NCBI GenBank assembly: GCA_035291645.1
Contig: DATDRQ010000314.1
Coordinates: forward strand, 1 to 13,998
Origin: DATDRQ01 sp035291645
GTDB lineage: Bacteria; Chloroflexota; Anaerolineae; Anaerolineales; UBA4823
Direction: 5' to 3'
Length of the DNA stretch: 13,998 nt
Shown one piece after another: positions 7,107 to 13,416 of this stretch. Below the pieces are notes generated by a model. That model saw nothing but the letters and a program-made list of their open reading frames with translations. It had not been told where the DNA came from and did no database searches. Both the position numbers and the translations under genes were made by a program. Each line of letters starts with the position of its first letter. The stretch's first letter is position 1.

Positions 7107-7280
7107 TTACTTCTCCGGCCTCAGGCTCAGCGCCGAGTAGATGGCGTCCAGGAAGCGGCTGGGGCGCGTGGCCAGCAGCCGGGTCTGCACCAGACCGGCC
7201 TGTCCTGCCAGCCGTTCCCTGGCCGGGTAGGAGAGCGGGCAGGGCACCCAGGGATTGCCTCGGTCGGCGTCGTATTTAAC
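7107..7280 (-). pseudogene. Remnant of the 3' end of an unidentified gene upstream of the esterase
   Basis: On the minus strand a frame is open from 7280 to a TAA at 7109-7107 and reads YDADRGNPWVPCPLSYPARE, then a helical stretch, ending FLDAIYSALSLRPEK. It has the composition and GC-rich codon use of a real protein C-terminus, and it stops 8 bp before the esterase ATG, as an operon partner would. Directly upstream is an in-frame TAA (7283-7281) and AT-rich non-coding DNA, and no ATG or ribosome site is available (only an internal GTG). I therefore read it as the tail of a gene whose 5' part was deleted. I do not recognise the family. It could instead be untranslated leader sequence that is open by chance. 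Confidence 0.4.
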
Positions 7281-7385
7281 TTAGATATTTTAGCATCCAA
7301 TCCAACGATCTTGCAGTATCATAGGGGCGAACAGTCTATCTGCACTGGTTGCGAGTAGGGTTAGAGTTTCGACGAGGCGAACGCC

Positions 7386-7958
7386 ATGCACTCCGGTTAT
7401 CCCCGCCTGGAAACCGACCGGCTGGTTCTAAAACAGATCACTTCCGAAGATTGGCAGGCCGTTCTCAGACATTTCTCGGACGCTGAAATGCTGCGTTGGA
7501 TGGACTTCGAGCCGATCGCCAGCCGGGAACAGGCCGAGGATGTCATCCGCTGGGGGAAAAACCTGTTCGCCGAGCAGCGCGGGGTGCTGTGGGGCCTGTT
7601 CGCCAAAGAGAGCGGCACATTGATCGGTACGCTTGCCTACGTCAAGCTGGAAGAGGAAAGCACCCCACCGCACCGGGCCGAGATCACCTTCGATCTGGTC
7701 CGGGTGGTCTGGGGACAGGGTTTGATGGTCGAGGCCATCTGGAACTCACTGCCCTACGTCTTCGACGAGATCGGCGTCGCCCGCATCGAGACCACCATAC
7801 ATCCCAAGAACCTGCGCTCGGCAAGCGTGCTGCTGGAGATCGGTTTCCGTCTGGAGGGCGTGCTACGCCGGCGCGGTGTACACCGCGGCCGTCCCTGCGA
7901 CGTGATGATGTTCGCCCTGTTACGTGACGATTGGCGCCACATCCGGCGGAATGGCTGA
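7386..7958 (+). CDS. GNAT-family N-acetyltransferase (RimJ/RimL type)
   Basis: A 190-aa protein of the Acetyltransf_3 group. It opens with the typical LETDRLVLKQITSEDW strand-helix. The acetyl-CoA pyrophosphate loop is VWGQGLMVEA (about 108-117), and HPKNLRSASVLLEIGF (139-154) carries the conserved Asn and Ser of motif B. Relatives acetylate ribosomal protein N-termini, amino acids or antibiotics; the acceptor cannot be predicted here. The start is ATG 7386, with GAGG eight bases upstream. The DinB-like gene follows after 29 bp in the same direction, so the two are likely co-transcribed. The upstream region 7281-7385 is AT-rich and must carry the promoter; TTGCAG (7311-7316) is a possible -35, but no good -10 follows. 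Confidence 0.88.
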   Translation: MHSGYPRLETDRLVLKQITSEDWQAVLRHFSDAEMLRWMDFEPIASREQAEDVIRWGKNLFAEQRGVLWGLFAKESGTLIGTLAYVKLEEESTPPHRAEITFDLVRVVWGQGLMVEAIWNSLPYVFDEIGVARIETTIHPKNLRSASVLLEIGFRLEGVLRRRGVHRGRPCDVMMFALLRDDWRHIRRNG

Positions 7959-7987
7959 TCCGACAGAGAGCAGGAAAGGAAAACAAC

Positions 7988-8494
7988 ATGCCTCCCCATT
8001 TATTGGTCAACCAGTTACGATTCGCCCGCAGCGAGTTCGTGCGCGGCCTGGACGGCGTCACCGCCGAGGAAGCGCGCCGGCGCTTCGAGCCGATGAACTG
8101 CATCAGCTGGATCGTCGGGCACCTGGCTAACCAGGAGACGCGCTACTGGCTGCGCTACGCCCAGGGGATCGAACTCAGGCCGGACTTACAAAGCCTGGCC
8201 GGGTACGGCAGCCCCCCCAGCACCCCGGAACTGGAGGAGATGTGGGCAGCCTGGCGGGAGATCACCGCCACCGCCGATCCCTACCTGGATACGCTCACCC
8301 CGGAGCTGCTGCAAGTTCACCCAGTCTGGAACGGGCGCACCCTGCCGGAGAGTCTCGGGACGCTGGTCATGCGGGTCACCTACCACTATTGGTACCATAC
8401 CGGGGAGGCATCTGCCATCCGCCAGCAGTTGGGCCACGTAAACCTGCCGGACTTCGTCGGGGATATGGACGCAGCGATCTATTATCCGGAGTAA
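7988..8494 (+). CDS. DinB/YfiT-like four-helix putative metal-dependent protein
   Basis: A 168-aa protein of the DinB superfamily. The metal-binding histidines are visible: H45 in ISWIVGHLANQE and the H-x3-H pair H133/H137 in TYHYWYHTGEA, in the order and spacing of the family. The N-terminal helix LLVNQLRFARSEFV and the region with D/E-rich turns fit the four-helix bundle. Known members bind a divalent metal, and several are thiol-dependent transferases (for example with bacillithiol or mycothiol), but many have no known reaction. The start is ATG 7988, with AGGAAAGG a few bases upstream; the frame is open further up to 7931, inside the GNAT gene, but without a ribosome site. It lies between the GNAT and lipoprotein genes on the same strand. 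Confidence 0.85.
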   Translation: MPPHLLVNQLRFARSEFVRGLDGVTAEEARRRFEPMNCISWIVGHLANQETRYWLRYAQGIELRPDLQSLAGYGSPPSTPELEEMWAAWREITATADPYLDTLTPELLQVHPVWNGRTLPESLGTLVMRVTYHYWYHTGEASAIRQQLGHVNLPDFVGDMDAAIYYPE

Positions 8495-8513
8495 GCCTCT
8501 CATCCTTGCCATA

Positions 8514-8541
8514 CGTGATCTATGCCAGAGGTCAGATCACG
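8514..8541 (+). promoter_or_regulatory. Hairpin in the leader of the lipoprotein gene
   Basis: CGTGATCT (8514-8521) and AGATCACG (8534-8541) pair perfectly over a 12-base loop. The 3' arm ends in the CGGGA that is the only candidate ribosome site for the ATG at 8552. It could tune translation of the lipoprotein relative to the upstream DinB gene, or be a protein-binding site. No T-run follows, so I do not call it a terminator. Confidence 0.3.
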
Positions 8542-8551
8542 GGATTTAGTG

Positions 8552-9202
8552 ATGAAATCGTTCTATGCCTATAGCGGACTTCTCATCTTAATAATCTGCT
8601 TGCTCACGGCCTGTTCCGGCGCGGCGGTCGTCCCGGCAACGGACAGCCTGCAGCCCGCCACCCCCACCGCGGCGCCTGTGTCTCAACAGGCGCCTGTTGA
8701 GACACAGGCGCCTGCCCCGGGCGAACCCATTGCCCTGCCTGCAGGCTGGAAAACCTTTCGCAACGAGACCTACGGCTTCCAGGTGCAGCTGCCGCCGGGC
8801 GCACGGCTGACCGCCGAACAGGAGAATTACGCCCGGTTGGACCTGCCGCTGGCGCCCGGCACCAACCTGTCCGAAAAATACCTGGAGATCTCGGTCCTGG
8901 AAGGCTTCCCGCATTGCTCGAGCCCGCTGGCGCAGGGTTACGAACCAGGGGCGATCCCGAAGGAGCCGGTGGAGATCAACGGGATTGAGTTCATCCGGGA
9001 GAGTGGCAGTGAAGGCGCGGCCGGGAATTTCTACGAGTTTGTCGGCTATTCCACCCAAAAAGGCGAAGTATGTGTCTCCCTGAGCTTCGTCTTGCACTCT
9101 TCGAACGCCGCGAATTTCGAAAATCCCCCAGCGACCTATGAAGCCGCCGGGGAGGTCGCGGTCTTTGAGCCGATCGTCACCACGTTCCGTTGGGGCGAGT
9201 AA
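8552..9202 (+). CDS. Secreted lipoprotein with low-complexity linker, function unknown
   Basis: A 216-aa predicted lipoprotein. MKSFYAYSGLLILIICLLTAC is a type II signal peptide with lipobox LTAC and the lipidated Cys at 21. Residues 22-65 are a Pro/Thr/Gln/Ala-rich linker that tethers the domain outside the membrane. The folded part (about 66-216) starts GWKTFRNETYGFQVQLPPG, a pattern seen in many extracytoplasmic domains of filamentous Gram-positive-like bacteria. I do not recognise a catalytic motif; two Cys (one in HCSSP, one in VCVSL) could form a disulfide. An upstream in-frame ATG at 8522 would give a charged extension before the signal peptide, so 8552 is preferred. The linker contains a perfect 42-bp palindrome (8671-8712) coding for two near-identical hexapeptides. 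Confidence 0.8.
   Translation: MKSFYAYSGLLILIICLLTACSGAAVVPATDSLQPATPTAAPVSQQAPVETQAPAPGEPIALPAGWKTFRNETYGFQVQLPPGARLTAEQENYARLDLPLAPGTNLSEKYLEISVLEGFPHCSSPLAQGYEPGAIPKEPVEINGIEFIRESGSEGAAGNFYEFVGYSTQKGEVCVSLSFVLHSSNAANFENPPATYEAAGEVAVFEPIVTTFRWGE
8671..8712. repeat. Perfect 42-bp palindrome inside the lipoprotein gene
   Basis: Bases 8671-8691 are the exact reverse complement of 8692-8712, with no spacer and no mismatch. The element also has an internal 18-bp period: GGCGCCTG begins at 8671, 8689 and 8707. In frame it encodes APVSQQ then APVETQ then AP. The symmetry stops at the next base on each side. As RNA it would fold into an extremely stable hairpin about 120 bases into the coding sequence. 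Confidence 0.97.
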
Positions 9203-9230
9203 TCCCAAAACGTGGGGTGTTAAATAACCA

Positions 9231-9259
9231 CGCCGGACGTGAGGGAGACACGTCCGGCG
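9231..9259. terminator. Perfect hairpin after the lipoprotein gene, possible bidirectional terminator
   Basis: CGCCGGACGTG (9231-9241) pairs perfectly with CACGTCCGGCG (9249-9259) around a seven-base loop. It lies 28 bp after the lipoprotein stop and downstream of the convergent NYN gene. No T-run follows on the plus strand (ATCTAAGG). On the minus strand TGGTTATTTAA follows, which is moderately T-rich. It may end either transcript. The rest of the gap (9260-9409) is AT-rich towards its right end and has a small palindrome AATTCT-gatt-AGAATT (9376-9391); I see no gene or known RNA there. Confidence 0.5.
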
Positions 9260-9409
9260 ATCTAAGGAGGGCCACCGGAAAGCTATACGCTTCACGGCGC
9301 CGAGACACCTGGATACCAGTAAACAGAGAGCAGATGTCTTTCCTAATATACACGAATAATATCTAAAATATATTAAATTCTGATTAGAATTGGACGTTAA
9401 CTATCCCAA

Positions 9410-9886
9410 TTATTCTTCGCTCTTGCCGAAAAGCTTCAGCCAGTCGTCGATCTCCTCCGGGCTCAATTGCCCTGGTCCTGCCTCCCCCTCAAGCTTATCT
9501 TCAGGTTTCTCGAGCTGCTGCATCTCACGCAGGAACTCATCCGCGCTCAGCACCCGGGCACGCGCAGCGCGCGCAGCGGCCTGCACCTGGCGGTCGGAGC
9601 TCACCACCGTCCAGTTGCGCGCCGATCTACCCAGTTTTTCTAACTTTTCCTGGATCGCCCGGTCGGCTGTTTTACCTTCCCGGATGAAGCGGGCCTTCAC
9701 ACTGCCGAAGGTGCGCACGCCGGATTGTCCCGGAGGAGCGTTATCGAAAAATACTTCCACCTGCTTCCGGCTGCGCTGGCAGTAATCTTGCAGCATCTCG
9801 ACCAGACGCAGCTCGTCGTCGATATCCTGCAGGGAAAGTCCGGGGATTCTGGGGATGAGGTTGTGTCCGTCGATGATGACCGGCAT
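9410..9886 (-). CDS. YacP-like NYN-domain ribonuclease
   Basis: A 158-aa protein with the NYN (PIN-like) fold of the YacP/Rae1 group. The acidic residues expected at the active site are D6 (VIIDGHN), D48 (VFFDNAPPG), D75 (TADRAI) and D98 (VVSSDRQVQ). Bacillus Rae1 of this family cuts mRNA on the translating ribosome; whether this protein does the same is inference. The last about 35 residues are acidic and look like a flexible tail ending in a short helix (EEIDDWLKLFG). The start is ATG 9886-9884; the ribosome site is weak (GAAAGAG, about 12 bases away). The gene is transcribed divergently from the LysM gene from a well-formed promoter at 9955-9983. Confidence 0.85.
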   Translation of the reverse strand: MPVIIDGHNLIPRIPGLSLQDIDDELRLVEMLQDYCQRSRKQVEVFFDNAPPGQSGVRTFGSVKARFIREGKTADRAIQEKLEKLGRSARNWTVVSSDRQVQAAARAARARVLSADEFLREMQQLEKPEDKLEGEAGPGQLSPEEIDDWLKLFGKSEE

Positions 9887-9954
9887 CCGCGCGCTGCTCT
9901 TTCTGGCACCTGCCGATGGATAACGGGATCCTCGTCAAGCCGAGGGTATCATCC

Positions 9955-9983
9955 ATTTTATGGGGAAGATCTTCCCCCGTCAA
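9955..9983 (-). promoter_or_regulatory. Promoter of the NYN nuclease gene with a 16-bp palindromic operator in its spacer
   Basis: On the minus strand TTGACG (9983-9978, five of six matches) and TAAAAT (9960-9955, five of six) are separated by 17 bp. Sixteen of those bases are the perfect palindrome GGGGAAGATCTTCCCC (9962-9977). Transcription should start near 9948, about 62 bases before the ATG. A dimeric repressor bound to the palindrome would block RNA polymerase, and the same site lies at the -35 position of the rightward LysM promoter. Confidence 0.65.
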
Positions 9984-9994
9984 TGTGCTAACTG

Positions 9995-10003
9995 TGCTAT
10001 TAT
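9995..10003 (+). promoter_or_regulatory. Extended -10 promoter of the LysM gene
   Basis: TGCTATTAT is an extended -10 element (TG-n-TATTAT) on the plus strand. The expected -35 position (about 9975-9980) has no consensus hexamer and is partly covered by the palindrome at 9962-9977. Transcription would begin near 10010, leaving a leader of about 50 bases that contains GC-rich complementary stretches (GCGGCGGCTGC, GCCGCGGC). Confidence 0.5.
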
Positions 10004-10061
10004 TTGAGCGGCGGCTGCATCTGCCGCGGCCTCAATAGCCGGTTCGCAGGAAGGATCGATC

Positions 10062-10913
10062 ATGCGACACTGGAAACGCCTGCTTTACTACCTGATGATC
10101 AACGTCCTGGTATCCGCCTGCGTGGTGACGGCGATCCTTTTCCTATGGGAGCGATACGCCCAGCGTGCCGGCCTGGAGGCCCAGATGCTGGCCTTGGCCC
10201 GGCTTAATCCCTCCATTACCCTGGTCTTCACCCCCGGCTCACCTCAGGCCGTTTCGACGGAAAGCCTGGCTGAAACAGAGGTGACAGAGGACGAAAATCC
10301 GTTAGAAGAATCGCCCACCCCGGAGGCGACGCGGGCTCGAACATACACAGTCCAGACCGGGGATACGCTGGGCGCGATCGCCTTCCGCTTAGATATCACC
10401 GTCGCCGAGCTGATGGAGGCCAACGACCTGATCGACCCGGACCGGTTGGAAGTTGGCCAGGTGCTGAAGATCCCCTCCCTGAATGGGGAGGAGGAGCCAA
10501 GCGACACGCCCGAACCGGAAGAGGCAACCGATACTCCTCCAGAAGAGCAGGATACGAACACACCCGAGCCGGCTGAAGAGACGAACACTCCCGTGACAGG
10601 CGAGGCGGCGGTCGCCATCGCCAGCGTAGTAGGGGCAGGGGACCTGGATTCTGAACGCCTGCTGCTCAAGCGCACCGGGCCCGGGGAGCTATCGCTGGCG
10701 GGGTGGAAGGTCGAGGCACCGGGTGGGCAGGTATTTACCTTTCCGCAGCTGACCCTGTTCGAGGGCGGCGCAGTCAACCTGTTTACGAAGTCCGGGCAGC
10801 CAACGGTGGTTGACCTGTATTGGGGTTTGAGCACTCCGGTATGGGAAGCGGGCGAGAAGGTGGTCTTACGAGACGGGCAGGGAACGGTGCATGCTACCCT
10901 GGTGGTCCCCTGA
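10062..10913 (+). CDS. Membrane-anchored LysM and lamin-tail-like domain protein
   Basis: A 283-aa protein. Residues 7-29 are a single hydrophobic membrane segment after a basic start (MRHWKR), so the bulk lies outside the cell membrane. A Thr/Pro/Glu-rich linker leads to a LysM domain (about 93-138: YTVQTGDTLGAIAFRL, then VGQVLKIPS), which binds N-acetylglucosamine-containing glycans such as peptidoglycan. A second repetitive acidic linker with several TP(E) turns (about 140-180) is followed by a C-terminal beta domain (about 184-283) with SLAGWKVEAPGG, FTFPQ, DLYWGL and VWEAGEKVVLRDGQG, a pattern of the lamin-tail (LTD) family. No catalytic residues are evident; a structural cell-wall role is my inference. 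AAGGA seven bases before the ATG supports the start. The DUF1992 gene follows after 11 bp. Confidence 0.85.
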   Translation: MRHWKRLLYYLMINVLVSACVVTAILFLWERYAQRAGLEAQMLALARLNPSITLVFTPGSPQAVSTESLAETEVTEDENPLEESPTPEATRARTYTVQTGDTLGAIAFRLDITVAELMEANDLIDPDRLEVGQVLKIPSLNGEEEPSDTPEPEEATDTPPEEQDTNTPEPAEETNTPVTGEAAVAIASVVGAGDLDSERLLLKRTGPGELSLAGWKVEAPGGQVFTFPQLTLFEGGAVNLFTKSGQPTVVDLYWGLSTPVWEAGEKVVLRDGQGTVHATLVVP

Positions 10914-10924
10914 CAAGAGACTGG

Positions 10925-11383
10925 ATGGGAATGTCGAACTTATCCATAGAAGAGATTATTCGCCGGGCGATGGAAGAGGGGAAGTTCGAAGATCTACCCG
11001 GCAAAGGCAAGCCGCTCAACCTGGATGAGAATCCGCACGAGGATCCGGACTGGCGTATTGCGCACCGCGTGCTGCTTAACGCCGGCTACAGCCTGCCCTG
11101 GATCGAGACTCTGCGCGAGATCGAGGCGGATTTAGAGACTGCCCGGGCCTCCCTGGCGCGGGCATGGGCGTGGCAGACTTCGATGCAGGCGCAGAGCAAC
11201 CGACCGGATTGGGCGGAGGCAGAATGGGTCCAAACTCAGCAAACCTTCCGTGAGCAGGTTGGAGAGTTCAACAAGCGCATCCGCTCGAACAATCTGGCCG
11301 TGCCCTCCACCCGCTTCCAACGCCGCCTGATCGACCCGGACGAAGAGATCCGGGCGATTACCCGGACGAACTCAATACCTTAA
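10925..11383 (+). CDS. DUF1992 (DnaJ-C28-like conserved) protein
   Basis: A 152-aa protein belonging to the DUF1992 family. It shows the family's N-terminal signature IEEIIRRAMEEGKFEDLPGKGKPLNL, followed by an Asp/Pro-rich turn and a long helical segment (about 55-105), ending FNKRIRSNNLAVPSTRFQRR. The related eukaryotic protein DNAJC28 carries a J domain, which is absent here; the bacterial function is unknown. Two starts are close together: ATG 10925 and ATG 10931. I use the first, which is preceded by AAGAG, but the second is equally reasonable. It lies 11 bp after the LysM gene and is probably co-transcribed with it. Confidence 0.82.
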   Translation: MGMSNLSIEEIIRRAMEEGKFEDLPGKGKPLNLDENPHEDPDWRIAHRVLLNAGYSLPWIETLREIEADLETARASLARAWAWQTSMQAQSNRPDWAEAEWVQTQQTFREQVGEFNKRIRSNNLAVPSTRFQRRLIDPDEEIRAITRTNSIP

Positions 11384-11384
11384 G

Positions 11385-11413
11385 TTGCGCTGACTGCCAG
11401 CATCTGTTACACT
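11385..11413 (+). promoter_or_regulatory. Promoter of dnaX with extended -10
   Basis: TTGCGC (11385-11390) and TACACT (11408-11413) are 17 bp apart, and the -10 is preceded by TGT (11405-11407), giving the extended form TG-n-TACACT. Transcription would start near 11420, fourteen bases before the dnaX ATG, so the leader is just long enough for the GGGA ribosome site. It begins right after the DUF1992 stop. Confidence 0.55.
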
Positions 11414-11433
11414 TCCGCCCGAAAGGGAATCAC

Positions 11434-13011
11434 ATGCCGCAAGCCTTATACCGTAAATGGCGCCCGCGCCGCTGGGAGACGGTGGTGGGCCAGGATCATG
11501 TCGTGCAGACCCTGCGCAATGCCGTGGCAGGCGACCGGGTGGCGCACGCGTACCTGTTCGCCGGGCCACGCGGCACCGGCAAGACTAGCACCGCACGCCT
11601 GCTCGCCAAGGCAGTCAATTGCCTGGACGATGACCTGTCCAACCGGCCGTGCGATCAATGCGATCACTGCCTGGCGGTCAATGCCGGGCGTTTCCTGGAC
11701 CTGATCGAGATCGACGCGGCTTCCAACACCAGCGTCGACGACGTGCGCGATCTGCGCGATAAGATCAACTTCTCTCCCAACCAGGGTCGCTTTAAGGTCT
11801 ACGTGGTCGACGAAGTGCATATGCTTTCGACTGCAGCATTTAACGCCTTGCTTAAGACGCTCGAGGAACCTCCGCCGCACGCCATCTTTATTTTAGCGAC
11901 AACCGAAGTGCACAAGATCCCGGCGACCGTGCTCTCGCGCTGCCAGCGGCACGAGTTCCGCCGCATCCCTACGGCTGAGATCGCCACCCGCCTGCAGCTG
12001 CTGACCGCTGAGGAAGGCCTGCAGGTCGAGGATGAAGCGCTGACCACGATCGCCCGCCAGGCAACCGGCAGCCTGCGGGATGCGATCTCCCTGCTCGACC
12101 AGCTCGGATCGACCGGACAGGCGGTAACTCTGAAGATGACGCAGACCTTGCTCGGCACCGCGACCAGCCAATCGGTAGTCGCCGTGGTCGAGGCGCTGGT
12201 GCAACGTGATCCCTCCGCCGGCCTGGATGGCATTCACCAGGCGCTGGACACAGGCACCGAGCCGCGCCAGTTATCCCGCCAGGTGGTGGAATACCTGCGG
12301 ATGGTCCTGTTGATCCGCATGGGCAGCCGCGAGACGGTCGAATCTTCGGCAGAGGTGCGCCGCCAGTTGGAGCAACACGCCCGGGCTTTCTCAGTCCCTG
12401 ACCTGCTGCGGGCGATCCGTTCCTTCAATCAAGCTGCTAACGATGCCCGCTCCTCCTGGCAGCCATCCCTGCCACTGGAGATGGCCTTCCTGGTCTGCCT
12501 GGAGCCGCAAGCGGAAGCAACCTCCCTCCCCGAGCCCAAGACGGCCCCTCCCAAGGCCGCTCAGAACCCGGCGAAGCCTGCTGCTCGATCCCATGATGTT
12601 GGGCTCAAGGCGGAGACTACGGCTACAACCGCCGGTGGTCAGCCAGCGGTCGGCGAACCAGAAAACCAGGAAAGCCAGGTTTTGACCAGGAACTGGCCCC
12701 AGGTTCTGGCGAACGTTCGGCAAGGAAATCCCAACACGTACGGGCTATTGAACTCTTGCCGCACCCGCCACCTGGCGGGGAAAACCCTCACGCTGGGCTT
12801 CGCCAGCGACGTGCTCAAGAACCAGATGGCGAAGAAGGAAAACCTGGCCCTGGTTCAACAAGCCCTCGACCAGGTGTTTGGACCGGGAGTTTCCATCCGG
12901 TGCGTGACCAGCACTGCCCGGCGCGACGCAATCCCCCCAGAAGTCGACAGCGATGGCATGGTCGCCTCCGCCTTACGCGACCTTGGTGGGGAGATCGTCG
13001 ATATCCAGTAA
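11434..13011 (+). CDS. dnaX: DNA polymerase III gamma/tau subunit
   Basis: A 525-aa clamp-loader ATPase that loads the beta sliding clamp. The AAA+ module shows Walker A GPRGTGKT (44-51), the zinc-binding Cys C63, C73, C76 and C79, Walker B VYVVDEVH (122-129), sensor 1 ILATTEVHK and the SRC arginine-finger motif (168-170). The middle part (about 180-370) is the lid and collar region. A low-complexity Pro/Ala/Lys linker (about 365-415) leads to a C-terminal domain (about 420-525) of the DnaX tau-tail type. ATG 11434 has AAAGGGA a few bases upstream and starts with the family sequence ALYRKWRP. I see no A-rich slippery sequence for programmed frameshifting, so a separate short gamma form is not indicated. 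It is the first gene of the dnaX-ybaB-recR cluster. Confidence 0.97.
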   Translation: MPQALYRKWRPRRWETVVGQDHVVQTLRNAVAGDRVAHAYLFAGPRGTGKTSTARLLAKAVNCLDDDLSNRPCDQCDHCLAVNAGRFLDLIEIDAASNTSVDDVRDLRDKINFSPNQGRFKVYVVDEVHMLSTAAFNALLKTLEEPPPHAIFILATTEVHKIPATVLSRCQRHEFRRIPTAEIATRLQLLTAEEGLQVEDEALTTIARQATGSLRDAISLLDQLGSTGQAVTLKMTQTLLGTATSQSVVAVVEALVQRDPSAGLDGIHQALDTGTEPRQLSRQVVEYLRMVLLIRMGSRETVESSAEVRRQLEQHARAFSVPDLLRAIRSFNQAANDARSSWQPSLPLEMAFLVCLEPQAEATSLPEPKTAPPKAAQNPAKPAARSHDVGLKAETTATTAGGQPAVGEPENQESQVLTRNWPQVLANVRQGNPNTYGLLNSCRTRHLAGKTLTLGFASDVLKNQMAKKENLALVQQALDQVFGPGVSIRCVTSTARRDAIPPEVDSDGMVASALRDLGGEIVDIQ

Positions 13012-13046
13012 CTGGATAGCTCCCGGCCAGAGATGCTTGGATAAAA

Positions 13047-13055
13047 TGTTAGAAT
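13047..13055 (+). promoter_or_regulatory. Extended -10 promoter before ybaB
   Basis: TGTTAGAAT is an extended -10 (TG-n-TAGAAT, five of six in the hexamer) inside the 68-bp gap between dnaX and ybaB. No -35 is present at 16-18 bp. Transcription would start near 13062, just ahead of the strong ribosome site AGGAGGT (13066-13072). It would let ybaB-recR be expressed apart from dnaX. Confidence 0.45.
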
Positions 13056-13079
13056 CCCCCCGATCAGGAGGTACGAACG

Positions 13080-13415
13080 ATGGCGAAAGGATTTAATAAT
13101 CCAAAGAGCTCGGGGCTTTCCGGCTTCCAATCACAGCTGCAGCAGATCCAGAAGCTGCAGGAACAAATCCAGCAGACCCAGGCGCAGCTGGCCGAGGAGA
13201 CTGTCACCGCGACGGTAGGGGGCGGGGCGGTAAAAGTGACCGTGACCGGAGACCAGCGCTGCCGGGGGGTCGAGCTCGACCCGGCCTTGCTGGAGGACGC
13301 AGATGTGGAAATGCTGCAGGACCTGCTCCTGACTGCCTTCAACGCCGGGTTGGACCAGTCGCGCGAGCTGGCCGCTCAGCGGTTGGGCCCGTTGGCTTCC
13401 GGTCTGCCCTTCTAG
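13080..13415 (+). CDS. ybaB: YbaB/EbfC nucleoid-associated protein
   Basis: A 111-aa protein of the YbaB/EbfC family, small dimeric DNA-binding proteins of the nucleoid. The N-terminal helix is Gln-rich and coiled (about 18-40, QLQQIQKLQEQIQQTQAQL), followed by the family beta sheet TVTATVGGGAVKVTVTGD and VELDPALLEDADVEMLQDLL, then a C-terminal helix. ATG 13080 has AGGAGGT eight bases upstream, the strongest ribosome site in the window. The position between dnaX and recR is the conserved one. The recR start is one base after its stop codon, so the two are translationally coupled. Confidence 0.95.
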   Translation: MAKGFNNPKSSGLSGFQSQLQQIQKLQEQIQQTQAQLAEETVTATVGGGAVKVTVTGDQRCRGVELDPALLEDADVEMLQDLLLTAFNAGLDQSRELAAQRLGPLASGLPF

Positions 13416-13416
13416 G

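Noticed and set aside
9203..9409. Possible riboswitch or small RNA in the gap after the lipoprotein gene
   Set aside because: Apart from one hairpin and a short palindrome I could not match any known RNA class, and neither neighbouring gene is transcribed out of this gap.
9390..9785. Plus-strand open frame of 131 codons opposite the NYN nuclease gene
   Set aside because: Ser-rich composition typical of antisense frames; the minus-strand reading has four active-site acids in family order.
12535..12860. Possible programmed frameshift in dnaX producing a gamma form
   Set aside because: No run of six or more A, and no A-AAA-AAG-like heptamer followed by a stem-loop, in the linker region; the single frame continues to a normal tau-type C-terminus.
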